Source: Paenibacillus cellulosilyticus
GTDB taxonomy: Bacteria; Bacillota; Bacilli; Paenibacillales; Paenibacillaceae
DNA: 64,000 bases
Reading direction: 5' to 3'
NCBI RefSeq assembly: GCF_003182255.1
Contig: NZ_QGTQ01000015.1
Span: forward strand, 1 to 64,000
Shown: positions 8,896 to 17,330 of the stretch, in pieces
Layout of the letters: each line of letters opens with the position of its first letter
Numbering within the stretch: position 1 is the stretch's first letter
Position numbers and translations under genes: made by a program
The notes under the pieces: generated by a model
The model's input: only the letters and a program-made list of their open reading frames with translations
Told to the model about the DNA's origin: nothing
Databases searched by the model: none

Positions 8896-10074
8896 ATGAA
8901 TCCGAAATCAGAGATTAAGCATTCTCCTAAGGATTTGCAAATATTGAAACGTACCATCAGGAATACGGTGGAAACAAAGCGGAATATGGAGAAAATAACG
9001 GGTTACGCGACACCGCTGCCGGAGTCGGTCGGGATTAAACTTACGAACCAATGCAACTTGCGCTGCAAGCATTGCTATCAATGGAACGATTCCGGCTACC
9101 ATCACTTCATGACGCCGGAGCAGCAGCGGGAACAACTCGATTACGGGCTGCTGGAGAAACTGATCCTCGAGACGGAGCCAGCCAAGTCGAGGCTTTATAT
9201 TTGGGGCGGCGAGCCGCTCGTATACAGCCATTTCGACCGTTTGGCCGATTTGCTTGAGGCCCATCCTCGCGAAACGACGATCTGCACGAACGCGATGCTG
9301 ATCGAGCGAAAACTGGACGCCTTGCTGCGAATTTCCGACAACCTGGAGCTGCTCATTGCGCTTGATGGATTCGAAGAAGAGAATGATGCGCTTCGCGGCA
9401 AAGGGGTGTTCAACAAGGCGATAGATGCCATCCGGAAGCTGGTCGAGCTGCGTAAGGAAAACCGCTTCAGGGGTAAAATTTCTATCCATACCGTCGTTAA
9501 TGATTCCATGACCGACAAGCTTTACGATCTGCTGGACTTTCTGGAGGGCGTCGGCGTAGATCTGGTCATCGTCTGCTTCCCGTGGTACATCTCGGACGAA
9601 TGCTCAAAGGGAATGGACGATTACTTCGACCAGAAGTTCGACTTCCTTCCGGCTAGCGAGCACAAGGATGAAAGAAGTTGGCACGCCTTTAAATACAAGC
9701 TCGATCCGGAGCGTATCCCTGCTTTGATGAGTGAGTTGGACCGGGTTAACAACCGGATATGGAAGATGCGTTTGCGCTATCAGCCGAATCTGGATCAAGA
9801 CCAGATCGAAGATTTCGTACTCGGCAAAGAATTGAAGGGCAAAGGCACAATGAACAAGAAGTGCCTAGCGCTCTCGAACCGGATGGACATTACCCCAGAT
9901 GGAACGATTATCGCGTGCAAATTTTTCAAGGAATTCGAGATCGGCAAATTAAATGAAGCGTCCGTACAAGAGTTATGGCATAACCTGACCTACACAAGGA
10001 TAAGGGAAATGATGGACGAACGACTGACACCGGCATGTTCCAAGTGCAGCGTCTTGCATTTGCATGGTGTATAG
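8896..10074 (+). CDS. Radical SAM/SPASM enzyme (second)
   Basis: A 392-residue radical SAM protein with C53-x3-C57-x2-C60, G-G-E-P, and a SPASM-like C-terminus with cysteines at about 323, 341, 381 and 384. The N-terminus carries an extra 40-residue helix-rich segment compared with the first enzyme. The two are paralogues of different sequence, so two separate radical steps are likely. The start at 8896 follows AAGAAGGGTG. It is co-directional with the exporter genes that follow. Confidence 0.9.
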   Translation: MNPKSEIKHSPKDLQILKRTIRNTVETKRNMEKITGYATPLPESVGIKLTNQCNLRCKHCYQWNDSGYHHFMTPEQQREQLDYGLLEKLILETEPAKSRLYIWGGEPLVYSHFDRLADLLEAHPRETTICTNAMLIERKLDALLRISDNLELLIALDGFEEENDALRGKGVFNKAIDAIRKLVELRKENRFRGKISIHTVVNDSMTDKLYDLLDFLEGVGVDLVIVCFPWYISDECSKGMDDYFDQKFDFLPASEHKDERSWHAFKYKLDPERIPALMSELDRVNNRIWKMRLRYQPNLDQDQIEDFVLGKELKGKGTMNKKCLALSNRMDITPDGTIIACKFFKEFEIGKLNEASVQELWHNLTYTRIREMMDERLTPACSKCSVLHLHGV

Positions 10075-10106
10075 CTATTCTATATCAACATAAATGAGGT
10101 GCACCA

Positions 10107-11111
10107 GTGAGCATCATCCAAGTGGAACGCTTATCCAAAAGCTTCAATTACTATGAAAAAGAATTGGGTTTCAAGAAATCGCTGAAAAATTTGGTGAAGC
10201 GAAAATCACTGATCAAAGAAGCGGTTAGCGAAATAACATTTGCAATCGAGCAAGGTGAGATGGTCGGATTCTTAGGACCGAACGGTTCCGGTAAAACGAC
10301 TACGCTGAAGATGCTGTCCGGCATCTTGTATCCGACAAGCGGCCAGGCGAATGTATTTGGCTATGTCCCTTGGGAACGAAAGAAAGATTTCAAGATGCAG
10401 TTTTCGATCGTGATGGGGCAGAAATCGCAGTTATGGTGGGATTTACCGGCGAACGAATCGTTGTACCTGAATAAATGCATCTATGAGGTCGAGGATAAAC
10501 CATACAACCTTGTCCTGGATGAGCTTACGGAGATGCTTGACGTCAAGGACCTGCTTAACATCCAGGTGCGGAGACTTTCGCTGGGCGAACGAATGAAAAT
10601 GGAGCTGATTGCGTCGCTCATCCACCGGCCTAAGGTGATTTTCCTGGATGAGCCTACAATCGGACTCGATCTGATTTCGCAGAAGCGCATTCGGGAGTTC
10701 CTGAAGTATTATAACCAGCAGACAAAAGCAACGGTCATTCTGACAAGCCACTACATGGCGGATATTGAGGATCTATGCAAACGAACGATCATCATCAATC
10801 AAGGGAAGAGCGTATACGACGGCGACCTTCGGCGTGTGAACGAGCTGTTCCATGCAAAGAAGATCATCAAGCTGCAATTTACGGACGAAGTGCCGATGCA
10901 AGCGCTAATCGACTATGGGGCTATCATTCAATATGACGGCATGAATGCCGTCATGGAGATCGATAAGAATGACCTCCAGCGGCTTTCCAAGATGATGCTG
11001 GACCGGTTCCCGATCCTCGATTTCACAATTGAAGATATACCGATCGAGCAAGGCATCGAAAGCTTGTATCAGAAGGATGGGGTCCGACATGAAAGCCTTG
11101 CAGAAGTATAA
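10107..11111 (+). CDS. ABC-2 exporter ATP-binding protein
   Basis: A 334-residue ATPase. Walker A is G-P-N-G-S-G-K-T-T (about residues 57-65), the signature L-S-L-G-E-R is at about 157, and Walker B with the D-loop (F-L-D-E-P-T-I-G-L-D) is at about 177-186. The GTG start follows GAGGTG. It resembles NatA/multidrug-type ATPases that pair with ABC-2 permeases, two of which follow. The first permease gene begins inside its 3' end (23-nt overlap), so all three are co-translated. It probably exports the cluster's product and may give self-protection. Confidence 0.93.
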   Translation: MSIIQVERLSKSFNYYEKELGFKKSLKNLVKRKSLIKEAVSEITFAIEQGEMVGFLGPNGSGKTTTLKMLSGILYPTSGQANVFGYVPWERKKDFKMQFSIVMGQKSQLWWDLPANESLYLNKCIYEVEDKPYNLVLDELTEMLDVKDLLNIQVRRLSLGERMKMELIASLIHRPKVIFLDEPTIGLDLISQKRIREFLKYYNQQTKATVILTSHYMADIEDLCKRTIIINQGKSVYDGDLRRVNELFHAKKIIKLQFTDEVPMQALIDYGAIIQYDGMNAVMEIDKNDLQRLSKMMLDRFPILDFTIEDIPIEQGIESLYQKDGVRHESLAEV

Positions 11112-11898
11112 GAGGACGTACATCCTTGCACTTCAGAACGCGATGGAGTATCGGACTGATTTCTTGATGAGCCTCATTAGCGGCGGCTTCATTATTCTCG
11201 TCCAATGCTTCCTCTGGACGGCCGTGTTTCGCAGCTCGCCGCATGAGATCATCAACGGCTACTCTTATTCACAGATGATCATTTATTCCGTGCTGTCCGG
11301 TGTCGTCTCCAAGCTGGTTTCTGCCGGCTTCGAAGGGGAAATCGCGAATGATATTAAGACGGGCGGACTGAGCAAATTTATTGCTCAGCCCATCCATTAT
11401 TTCAGCTATCGGATTTGCAATTTTTTCGGGGGGAAAACGGTTCAGACCGGGGTCGTACTTATCCTATTCGTGATCCTGATGATCGTGTTTACCCAGATTT
11501 GGGAGTTTCATCTTAGCGTGGTGCAGGTCGTGATGTTCTTGGTCAGCATTCTGTTCGGACTGCTCATCAACTTTCTCCTTTTCTATTCGATTAGCGCTCT
11601 CGCGTTCATCATTACAGAGGTGTGGGGCGTTTATATCGCGTTCAACCAAGGCGTCTATCTGCTCAGCGGCGCCATCTTCCCGCTTACTATTTTCGGAGAT
11701 ACGTTTGCTAGAATCTCCAGCTATTTACCGTTTCAATATGTCGTATTCTTCCCGGTTAACATCATCAATGGGAGCTTGACGGATCATGAGATCGTGCGCG
11801 GGCTTCTCGTACAGGCGGTTTGGGTAATTGCGCTTATGATGATTTCCAAGTTCTCGTGGGATTCCGGGATGAGGAAATATGTAGCCGTTGGAGGTTAG
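11089..11898 (+). CDS. ABC-2 permease (first)
   Basis: A 269-residue hydrophobic protein with about six predicted membrane segments, of the ABC-2 type. The ATG at 11089 overlaps the end of the ATPase gene; a longer frame from 11029 would overlap it by 83 nt and is less likely. It has N-terminal K-Y-K-R-T-Y and a conserved short Y-S-Y-S-Q-M-I-I-Y-S-V segment, as in the YhgE/YcjP-like two-permease exporters. It forms the membrane channel together with the next protein. Confidence 0.85.
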   Translation: MKALQKYKRTYILALQNAMEYRTDFLMSLISGGFIILVQCFLWTAVFRSSPHEIINGYSYSQMIIYSVLSGVVSKLVSAGFEGEIANDIKTGGLSKFIAQPIHYFSYRICNFFGGKTVQTGVVLILFVILMIVFTQIWEFHLSVVQVVMFLVSILFGLLINFLLFYSISALAFIITEVWGVYIAFNQGVYLLSGAIFPLTIFGDTFARISSYLPFQYVVFFPVNIINGSLTDHEIVRGLLVQAVWVIALMMISKFSWDSGMRKYVAVGG

Positions 11899-11902
11899 GT
11901 CG

Positions 11903-12715
11903 GTGAGTATCAGTTTAATGGAGTTTCGGAAGCATGTACGTATGTTCTTTATTTTCGCAAAGAACAGCTTGCTCGGTTACATGGAATACAAGGCGAATTT
12001 CTACTCCGGTTTGATCATGGAGACCGTATTTCTGTTATCCAAGCTGATCTATATCATCTTCGTTTTCCGGCTTGGGATCGAAATCAATGGGATCTCCCCT
12101 GACCAAATGATGATTTTCACCGGGACCTATACCATTATGATCGCGATTTATACGGGACTATTTATGGATAATTTTTATAGATTCGCCGGCCATATCCGCA
12201 ACGGAACGCTGGACCTGTATATGACGAAGCCGCTGTCGCTGCAGTTTATGATTTCATTCCGGCACGTCAACTTCGCATTTCCGATCCCGAACCTGATCGC
12301 CGGGATTACGATGGTCGTTCTGGCATGGCAGCGTCTTGACATCGATCCAAGCTTGATCCACCTGGCCGGATATATCGGCGCGATCTTGAGCAGTACGATC
12401 GTGATGTATTCCGTACTTCTGCTGCCGCAAATTCTTGCCTTCTGGACGGTGAAATCCGGTTCGATATTCGATATGCTCGACAAATGCTGGGATTTGAACA
12501 ATATGCCAATGTACATCTACCCCAAATGGCTGCGGAGAATAGGGCTGTACGTCGTGCCGATTTTGTTCATTACCAACATGCCGTCGGTTTATTTGATTGA
12601 GCGATTGGATTTGTTCCTCGCTATTTGGATTTTTGCAGCTCCGGTTTTATCGCTTCTCGTAGTCAGGCTGTTCTGGAAGCTGGCCGTCAAACGTTATGAA
12701 AGCGCCAGCAGTTAG
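11903..12715 (+). CDS. ABC-2 permease (second)
   Basis: A 270-residue membrane protein with about six hydrophobic segments, the heteromeric partner of the permease before it. GGAGG at 11890-11894 best serves the GTG at 11903; an in-frame TTG at 11888 and an ATG at 11918 are alternatives. Only four bases separate it from the preceding stop. It has R-N-G-T-L-D-L-Y-M-T-K-P-L, typical of the ABC-2 family in which G-x-L-x-x-x-L-x-K-P recurs. Confidence 0.85.
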   Translation: MSISLMEFRKHVRMFFIFAKNSLLGYMEYKANFYSGLIMETVFLLSKLIYIIFVFRLGIEINGISPDQMMIFTGTYTIMIAIYTGLFMDNFYRFAGHIRNGTLDLYMTKPLSLQFMISFRHVNFAFPIPNLIAGITMVVLAWQRLDIDPSLIHLAGYIGAILSSTIVMYSVLLLPQILAFWTVKSGSIFDMLDKCWDLNNMPMYIYPKWLRRIGLYVVPILFITNMPSVYLIERLDLFLAIWIFAAPVLSLLVVRLFWKLAVKRYESASS

Positions 12716-12754
12716 TGAAGTACCCAATAACAGATTGTTGAGAGGGTGATTCGA

Positions 12755-13612
12755 ATGAGCAGGACGGAGCATGAGCGCCTTCCCTCGCAGACAGAGGCCA
12801 TCCCAAAGAAACGGCTGAGCAACGGGATCGAAATCTATCAAAACAACGAAGGCGAGACCGAGTTCCTCTACAATGAGATTTTCCGCAAGGAGATGTATTT
12901 CAAGCATGGCATTACGCTCCCGGATAACGGCACGGTCATGGACGTCGGGGCTAATATCGGCATGTTTACCCTATATGTCAGCAGCAAGAGCAATTGCAAG
13001 GTATATGCCTTTGAGCCACTGCCTCCGACGTTTAACCTCTTGAAGATGAATACGAGCTCGCTGCCTCACGTAACGACGGTTAACGTCGGACTTTCCAACG
13101 AGATCAAGGAAGCGGAGTTTGCCTATTTTCCTACGATGTCCACGGATTCCGTCCAGATCAAATACCGGGAGAACCACGATCAAGATCTTCGATACGGGTT
13201 AATCAACCATTACAAGGACGATTTTGCCAACCCGCGAATGCTAAACCGGCTGGTCGATCATCTGATGTCGCCGAAGCTCCTGAATGAACAAATCTATCGA
13301 TGCAAGTTAACTACGATCTCCGAAATGATCCGCTATTACGATCTGAACGAGATTGATCTGCTCAAAATCGATGTGGAGAAGAGCGAGTTCGAGGTATTGG
13401 AAGGCATCCTTCCGGAAGATTGGGGGAAAATCAAGCAAATTGTAATGGAGGTACACGGACTGGACGGAGAGCAGATCAGCAGGCTCGAGAACATCTTCCG
13501 AACTAACGGTTTCAATGTCTTGATCGATTACTACGAGGATCTGAACATCCCAAATTACTATAATGTGTATGCGTTGAATCAAATGCACCAGCCGGCAGTG
13601 AATGAGGTATAA
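12755..13612 (+). CDS. FkbM-family methyltransferase
   Basis: A 285-residue SAM-dependent methyltransferase. Motif I is V-M-D-V-G-A-N-I-G-M-F-T, motif II is A-F-E-P, and the FkbM-characteristic L-L-K-I-D-V-E-K-S-E-F-E-V-L-E-G is present. FkbM enzymes mostly O-methylate sugars and macrolides, so it may cap the sugar or a hydroxyl of the product. The ATG at 12755 follows AGAGGGTG; the GTG at 12746 is an alternative. Confidence 0.88.
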   Translation: MSRTEHERLPSQTEAIPKKRLSNGIEIYQNNEGETEFLYNEIFRKEMYFKHGITLPDNGTVMDVGANIGMFTLYVSSKSNCKVYAFEPLPPTFNLLKMNTSSLPHVTTVNVGLSNEIKEAEFAYFPTMSTDSVQIKYRENHDQDLRYGLINHYKDDFANPRMLNRLVDHLMSPKLLNEQIYRCKLTTISEMIRYYDLNEIDLLKIDVEKSEFEVLEGILPEDWGKIKQIVMEVHGLDGEQISRLENIFRTNGFNVLIDYYEDLNIPNYYNVYALNQMHQPAVNEV

Positions 13613-13634
13613 GAAATGATTGTTGGGGGTAGTC

Positions 13635-14588
13635 ATGGTACAGCATCTGCATGCAAGGTTGGTATGCTCCAGCTGCAAGGGTGAGCTAGCCCAGTCGGAT
13701 ACTTCTCTGCAATGCCACCGCTGCCTTGCGACTTATTTGATCGAGAATCGTTATGTATCGATGCTCGACCGGCGCGAGCAGGTTGACCGCCCTTCCGATT
13801 GGAATCGAAAAGAGGGCGAGATTCGAGATTATAGCGAGATCTCGAATTCCCTTGCGCTGTCCGGCATAGGCCGATTCGCGACATTTCTAAACTATGGTTA
13901 CGTCTCGACAGGAAATGAGCAGCATGCGGTGATCGAGCCTGACGATGTATGGAATAGAAATTCAGTCAAGCTATTGCTCGAGGTAGTGGGCAGGACGACG
14001 GTCCGGGAGCAGGAAGTTATCGATATCGGATGCGGCAGAGGAGGGAATATAGCGGCTTTGCACAAATATTTCAAGCCTCTGTCCATTGTTGGTCTCGACA
14101 TCTGCCCGGCGAATATTGCGTATTGCAGTGCCAAACCCCGGTTGACTGAATCTTTCTATCTCGTCGGCGATGCCGAGAATATTCCGTTTGCAGACGAGAG
14201 CTTCGATGTCGTATTGAATATGGAATCCGCGCATGCCTATCCGAATCGAACGCGATTCTATGAAGAAGTTTACCGGATAATGAGATATGGCGGCGTATTT
14301 CTGTATACAGAACTGATGCTGGAAGAAGAAGTCGTGCAGAACGTGAGGCTGTTAGAGGAAGCGGGCTTGACTGTGATCCGCAATCAGGATGTCACTTCGA
14401 ATGTTCTTCTGTCGTGCGACGAGAACGCCAAGCAGCGTACCGGCGCACAAGGGATTGCGAACAACGCCAACGCGAGCACGACTATTGGAGATATCCATGA
14501 TTTCATCGCATTGCCCGGCTCGAAGAAATATGAAGAGATGAAGGCTGGTACGCGGCAATATCGTATGATGAACCTTGTTAAGAGGTAA
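13635..14588 (+). CDS. Class I SAM methyltransferase with N-terminal zinc ribbon
   Basis: A 317-residue protein. Residues of the first 40 hold two C-x2-C pairs (C-S-S-C and C-H-R-C) as in Trm112-like zinc ribbons. This is followed by a methyltransferase domain with V-I-D-I-G-C-G-R-G-G-N (motif I) and the post-I acid in G-L-D-I. The core resembles UbiE/sterol-type small-molecule methyltransferases (N-M-E-S-A-H-A-Y-P). The ATG at 13635 follows a GGGGG run. It is the last gene of the GC-rich core before an inserted repeat. Confidence 0.85.
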   Translation: MVQHLHARLVCSSCKGELAQSDTSLQCHRCLATYLIENRYVSMLDRREQVDRPSDWNRKEGEIRDYSEISNSLALSGIGRFATFLNYGYVSTGNEQHAVIEPDDVWNRNSVKLLLEVVGRTTVREQEVIDIGCGRGGNIAALHKYFKPLSIVGLDICPANIAYCSAKPRLTESFYLVGDAENIPFADESFDVVLNMESAHAYPNRTRFYEEVYRIMRYGGVFLYTELMLEEEVVQNVRLLEEAGLTVIRNQDVTSNVLLSCDENAKQRTGAQGIANNANASTTIGDIHDFIALPGSKKYEEMKAGTRQYRMMNLVKR

Positions 14589-14610
14589 GATAACCCAGCT
14601 ATAAGAGGTT

Positions 14611-14778
14611 GTTCAAAAAGTCGTCTTTTGATCACGAAGCAACTCAAGGAGCTTATTCGACATCGAATCTTACGTTCACCTTCGAAGTCCGGTGCTCATG
14701 TAGGTTTTGCCTACACTCCGCTCCTCCTCCTTCAGGTTCTCGTAAGCTTCTCGGTGCTGAAACCCCGACTTTTTGAAC
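14611..14778. mobile_element. MITE-like element with perfect 12-bp terminal inverted repeats
   Basis: The ends are GTTCAAAAAGTC (14611-14622) and its exact reverse complement GACTTTTTGAAC (14767-14778), with partial complementarity continuing inward. The 168-bp body has no coding frame of note. No target-site duplication is obvious. No second copy was seen in this window. The element separates the methyltransferase gene from the last gene of the cluster. Confidence 0.6.
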
Positions 14779-14802
14779 ACAAACTTTAAGAACGACTATA
14801 AT
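14773..14802 (+). promoter_or_regulatory. Hybrid promoter using the MITE end
   Basis: TTGAAC (14773-14778, part of the right terminal repeat) lies 18 nt before a perfect TATAAT at 14797-14802, 20 nt upstream of the start of the BtrH-like gene. Insertion of the element may have supplied the -35 box. Confidence 0.45.
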
Positions 14803-14821
14803 TTAGTATAGGAGAAATGGT

Positions 14822-15856
14822 ATGGAGGAAATTGTTTCTCTGGATACGTTTCAACCATTCGATGGAATGATACAAATGTTTCCTCATCATAATTTTCCTT
14901 ATTTTAATTGTGACTACAATTTGCTATTGACGCTTGCAAAGTATTTTAAAAAAGATGAGCTGCCGATTTTAAATAATGTCATTACTATTTATAAATTTGA
15001 TAAACAGAAAATGCAAGCAAGAGGGTATTTCAAATTACAAGTGTTGGATCTCGAAGAGGGGGACAAGATACTTGAGGAAATGGGTATCACTGTTCGTAGA
15101 AAGTCTCCTGAAATCGATTCATTACAAGATGAAATTATAAACTCTATTACTAATGGCAATCCAATTTCCATTTTTATTGATTTATTTTATCAACGCGGGC
15201 GGGACTTTTACTATAACCAAAAACATGGACTGCATCCTGTTTTTGTCTATGGATTTAATCTTACTAACGATGAAATATATACGGTTGATGATATTGCAGA
15301 ATACAGACATTATTCTTTACCATTTTCAGAATTTAAAATTTCATGTATGAGTTCGGAACATATAAAAATGCCAAACTATTTTTGGGAATATGTACTAGAG
15401 TCCCCCGCTGATCATGATAGCTTGAACGATAAGAAGCTAGCACAAACGCACATCAATAAATTTATTGAAAATATGTGCAGGTATGAAAATGAAATAACGG
15501 AAAGTTTGAATAATATATTGTTGTTGGCAGAAAACTTCGAATTTGTCGTAACGAATGAAACGATTATAGAAACATTAAGCAGCACTATTTATAGAAAATG
15601 TTCTGAGAAATATAGGTTAAATGCGCTCTATAAGCACAACATTGATCATATTAATGCAAAACCTATCCTTGACTCGTTATTAGACCAAATTATTAATGAC
15701 TGGATGGTAGTAAGGATATATACGAATAAAGCCATCATGTCCCAAAAGTTCTCCAAGGGCATCCTTGACAAGTGTATGGGTATATTAAACAAAATATATA
15801 CGAATGAAGTCCGTTTTAATACGCAATTTTATTTAATGTTAAAGGCTGCGCAATAG
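14822..15856 (+). CDS. BtrH-like acyltransferase/peptidase-fold protein (second)
   Basis: A 344-residue protein of the same apparent family and size as the one at 2564-3619, but only distantly similar. An N-terminal Cys (Y-F-N-C-D-Y-N) is followed by H-P-V-F-V-Y-G-F-N and T-V-D-D, the expected order Cys, His, Asp for a BtrH/C39-like fold. AGGAG precedes the ATG. The gene is strongly AT-rich, unlike the core. It may carry out a second acyl or aminoacyl transfer, matching the presence of two carrier proteins. Function is inferred from family resemblance and context. Confidence 0.6.
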   Translation: MEEIVSLDTFQPFDGMIQMFPHHNFPYFNCDYNLLLTLAKYFKKDELPILNNVITIYKFDKQKMQARGYFKLQVLDLEEGDKILEEMGITVRRKSPEIDSLQDEIINSITNGNPISIFIDLFYQRGRDFYYNQKHGLHPVFVYGFNLTNDEIYTVDDIAEYRHYSLPFSEFKISCMSSEHIKMPNYFWEYVLESPADHDSLNDKKLAQTHINKFIENMCRYENEITESLNNILLLAENFEFVVTNETIIETLSSTIYRKCSEKYRLNALYKHNIDHINAKPILDSLLDQIINDWMVVRIYTNKAIMSQKFSKGILDKCMGILNKIYTNEVRFNTQFYLMLKAAQ

Positions 15857-15898
15857 TTGTGATGCTGCTGTAGAAACACCCATTGAGCGGAAAAGGAA

Positions 15899-15950
15899 AA
15901 AAGGGCTGTTGCCAAGGTTTTGATAACCTTTCGGCGACAGCCCTTTTGTT
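15899..15950 (+). terminator. Rho-independent terminator of the biosynthetic cluster
   Basis: The stem GGGCTGTTGCCAAGG…CCTT…GGCGACAGCCC is followed by TTTTG, with A-residues on the 5' side. It begins about 43 nt after the last gene's stop. Confidence 0.85.
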
Positions 15951-16028
15951 ATAGTGGTTGCATGTGGAACCAAACTGGCGACCATGCGCATGATTCTTGT
16001 TTCATAGATTGAAGGAACTAAATGAAAG

Positions 16029-16050
16029 AGCCGGCGATGCCGGCTTTTTC
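16029..16050 (+). terminator. Second small terminator
   Basis: AGCCGGC-GAT-GCCGGCT followed by TTTTC. Beyond the two terminators and the hairpins at 16281-16373, the 559-base gap 15857-16415 shows no gene. Confidence 0.7.
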
Positions 16051-16280
16051 ATTTTGCTAAGACCACATTGGTCTGGAATAGAATAAAGAATCGCATAAGT
16101 CTGTTCCATCTATGACTGCTGCGCCTTTTGAATTTCCTTTGCACTAACCACGATAGGTATTAAGAACTATCAAAATCTCTACTCTTCTTACTGACGATAC
16201 TATAACCCTAATATCGATGTTGGTTTTTGTGAGAAAAGAGGTTCTTTAGTCGCATTTTGTAGTATATTATTAGACGGTGC

Positions 16281-16373
16281 ACCCAATCATTAGGAGGTTG
16301 GGTCGAAAAAACGCGTTATTTGAATATTTCGATCAAATTTTTTCCCAACCCCAATATGTGTCCATCCGGACAC
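16281..16373 (+). promoter_or_regulatory. Operator or leader region of the dynamin operon
   Basis: ACCCAATC (16281-16288) can pair with GGTTGGGT (16296-16303), which can instead pair with CCCAACC (16344-16350), so two exclusive hairpins are possible. A separate perfect inverted repeat, GTGTCC-ATCC-GGACAC (16358-16373), lies 42 nt before the GTG of the WYL-type gene and is a good operator candidate for an autoregulated repressor. Binding is inference. Confidence 0.4.
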
Positions 16374-16415
16374 GTAATATAGTTTAAGAAGAATGTCGTT
16401 GAAAGGAGAGGCAGC

Positions 16416-17330
16416 GTGATCCTTGATTATAAAGGAAATAAAGGTTTTCGCCTGTTGAATATATTTGAACTGCTCAATAAAGGCGAGCTCGTCAAGAAGA
16501 CTGAGCTTTCTCAAAAATATAGTGTGACAGAGAAAACGATACAGCGTGATATTGACGACTTAAGAGCCTACCTCGCGGACACTCATTTCGCGGAAGGCGA
16601 GGTGTTCATTCAATACGATCGAACCCGTGCAGGGTACTATCTCGCTCGTATGGATCGGGAATGGCTTACCAATAAAGAGATTCTAGCTGTATGCAAAATC
16701 CTTCTTGAGAGTCGTGCTTTCTGCAAGGAAGAGCTAGAAATGCTTATTGCGAAGCTATTGGCGCAGGTAACGCCCAATGGTCGCAAACAAATCGATGACA
16801 TCATTCGGAACGAACAGTTTTACTATGTTCCTTTGAAGCATGGCAAGAAGCTTCTCACAGCTATATGGGAGCTGTCGCAGTACATAACGAACAACGAAGT
16901 AATCCGGATTTCTTATGCTCGTCAAGACAACGTGGAACGAGAGCATGAGGTGAAGCCGGCCGCAATCATGTTCTCTGAGTACTATTTTTACCTGATTGCA
17001 TTTATGGCGGATAACCGTCACGATTTCCCAACTATATTCCGGATTGATAGAATCGGCAGATTCCACAGCACGGGAACGAAGTTCCGTGTGCTGTATAAGG
17101 ACAAGTTCAATGATGGGGAGTTCCGTAAGAGGGTGCCTTTCATGTACGCTGGCGAGCTTAGAACCGTCCGATTTCTCTATCGCGGTATTCTTGAGGCTGT
17201 TCTTGACCGATTGCCAACCGCAACAATCGAATCAGAGGTAGATGGCGGCGCTATCATCCAGGCCGAAGTGTATGGTGACGGAATAGATATGTGGCTGCGA
17301 AGCCAAGGTGAGAAAGTAGAGGTCCTATAA
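16416..17330 (+). CDS. WYL-domain transcriptional regulator
   Basis: A 304-residue protein. An N-terminal winged helix (S-V-T-E-K-T-I-Q-R-D-I-D-D-L, about residues 38-51) is of the DeoR/HTH_11 kind, followed by a WYL-type sensor region (V-I-R-I-S-Y-A-R … F-S-E-Y-Y-F-Y-L-I-A-F). WYL regulators such as BrxR and CapW often control anti-phage operons from the first position, as here. The GTG start has GGAGAGG upstream. Its stop shares a base with the next gene's start (TAATG at 17328-17332), so the operon is coupled from this gene on. The ligand is unknown; nucleic acids or nucleotides are bound in known members. Confidence 0.83.
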   Translation: MILDYKGNKGFRLLNIFELLNKGELVKKTELSQKYSVTEKTIQRDIDDLRAYLADTHFAEGEVFIQYDRTRAGYYLARMDREWLTNKEILAVCKILLESRAFCKEELEMLIAKLLAQVTPNGRKQIDDIIRNEQFYYVPLKHGKKLLTAIWELSQYITNNEVIRISYARQDNVEREHEVKPAAIMFSEYYFYLIAFMADNRHDFPTIFRIDRIGRFHSTGTKFRVLYKDKFNDGEFRKRVPFMYAGELRTVRFLYRGILEAVLDRLPTATIESEVDGGAIIQAEVYGDGIDMWLRSQGEKVEVL

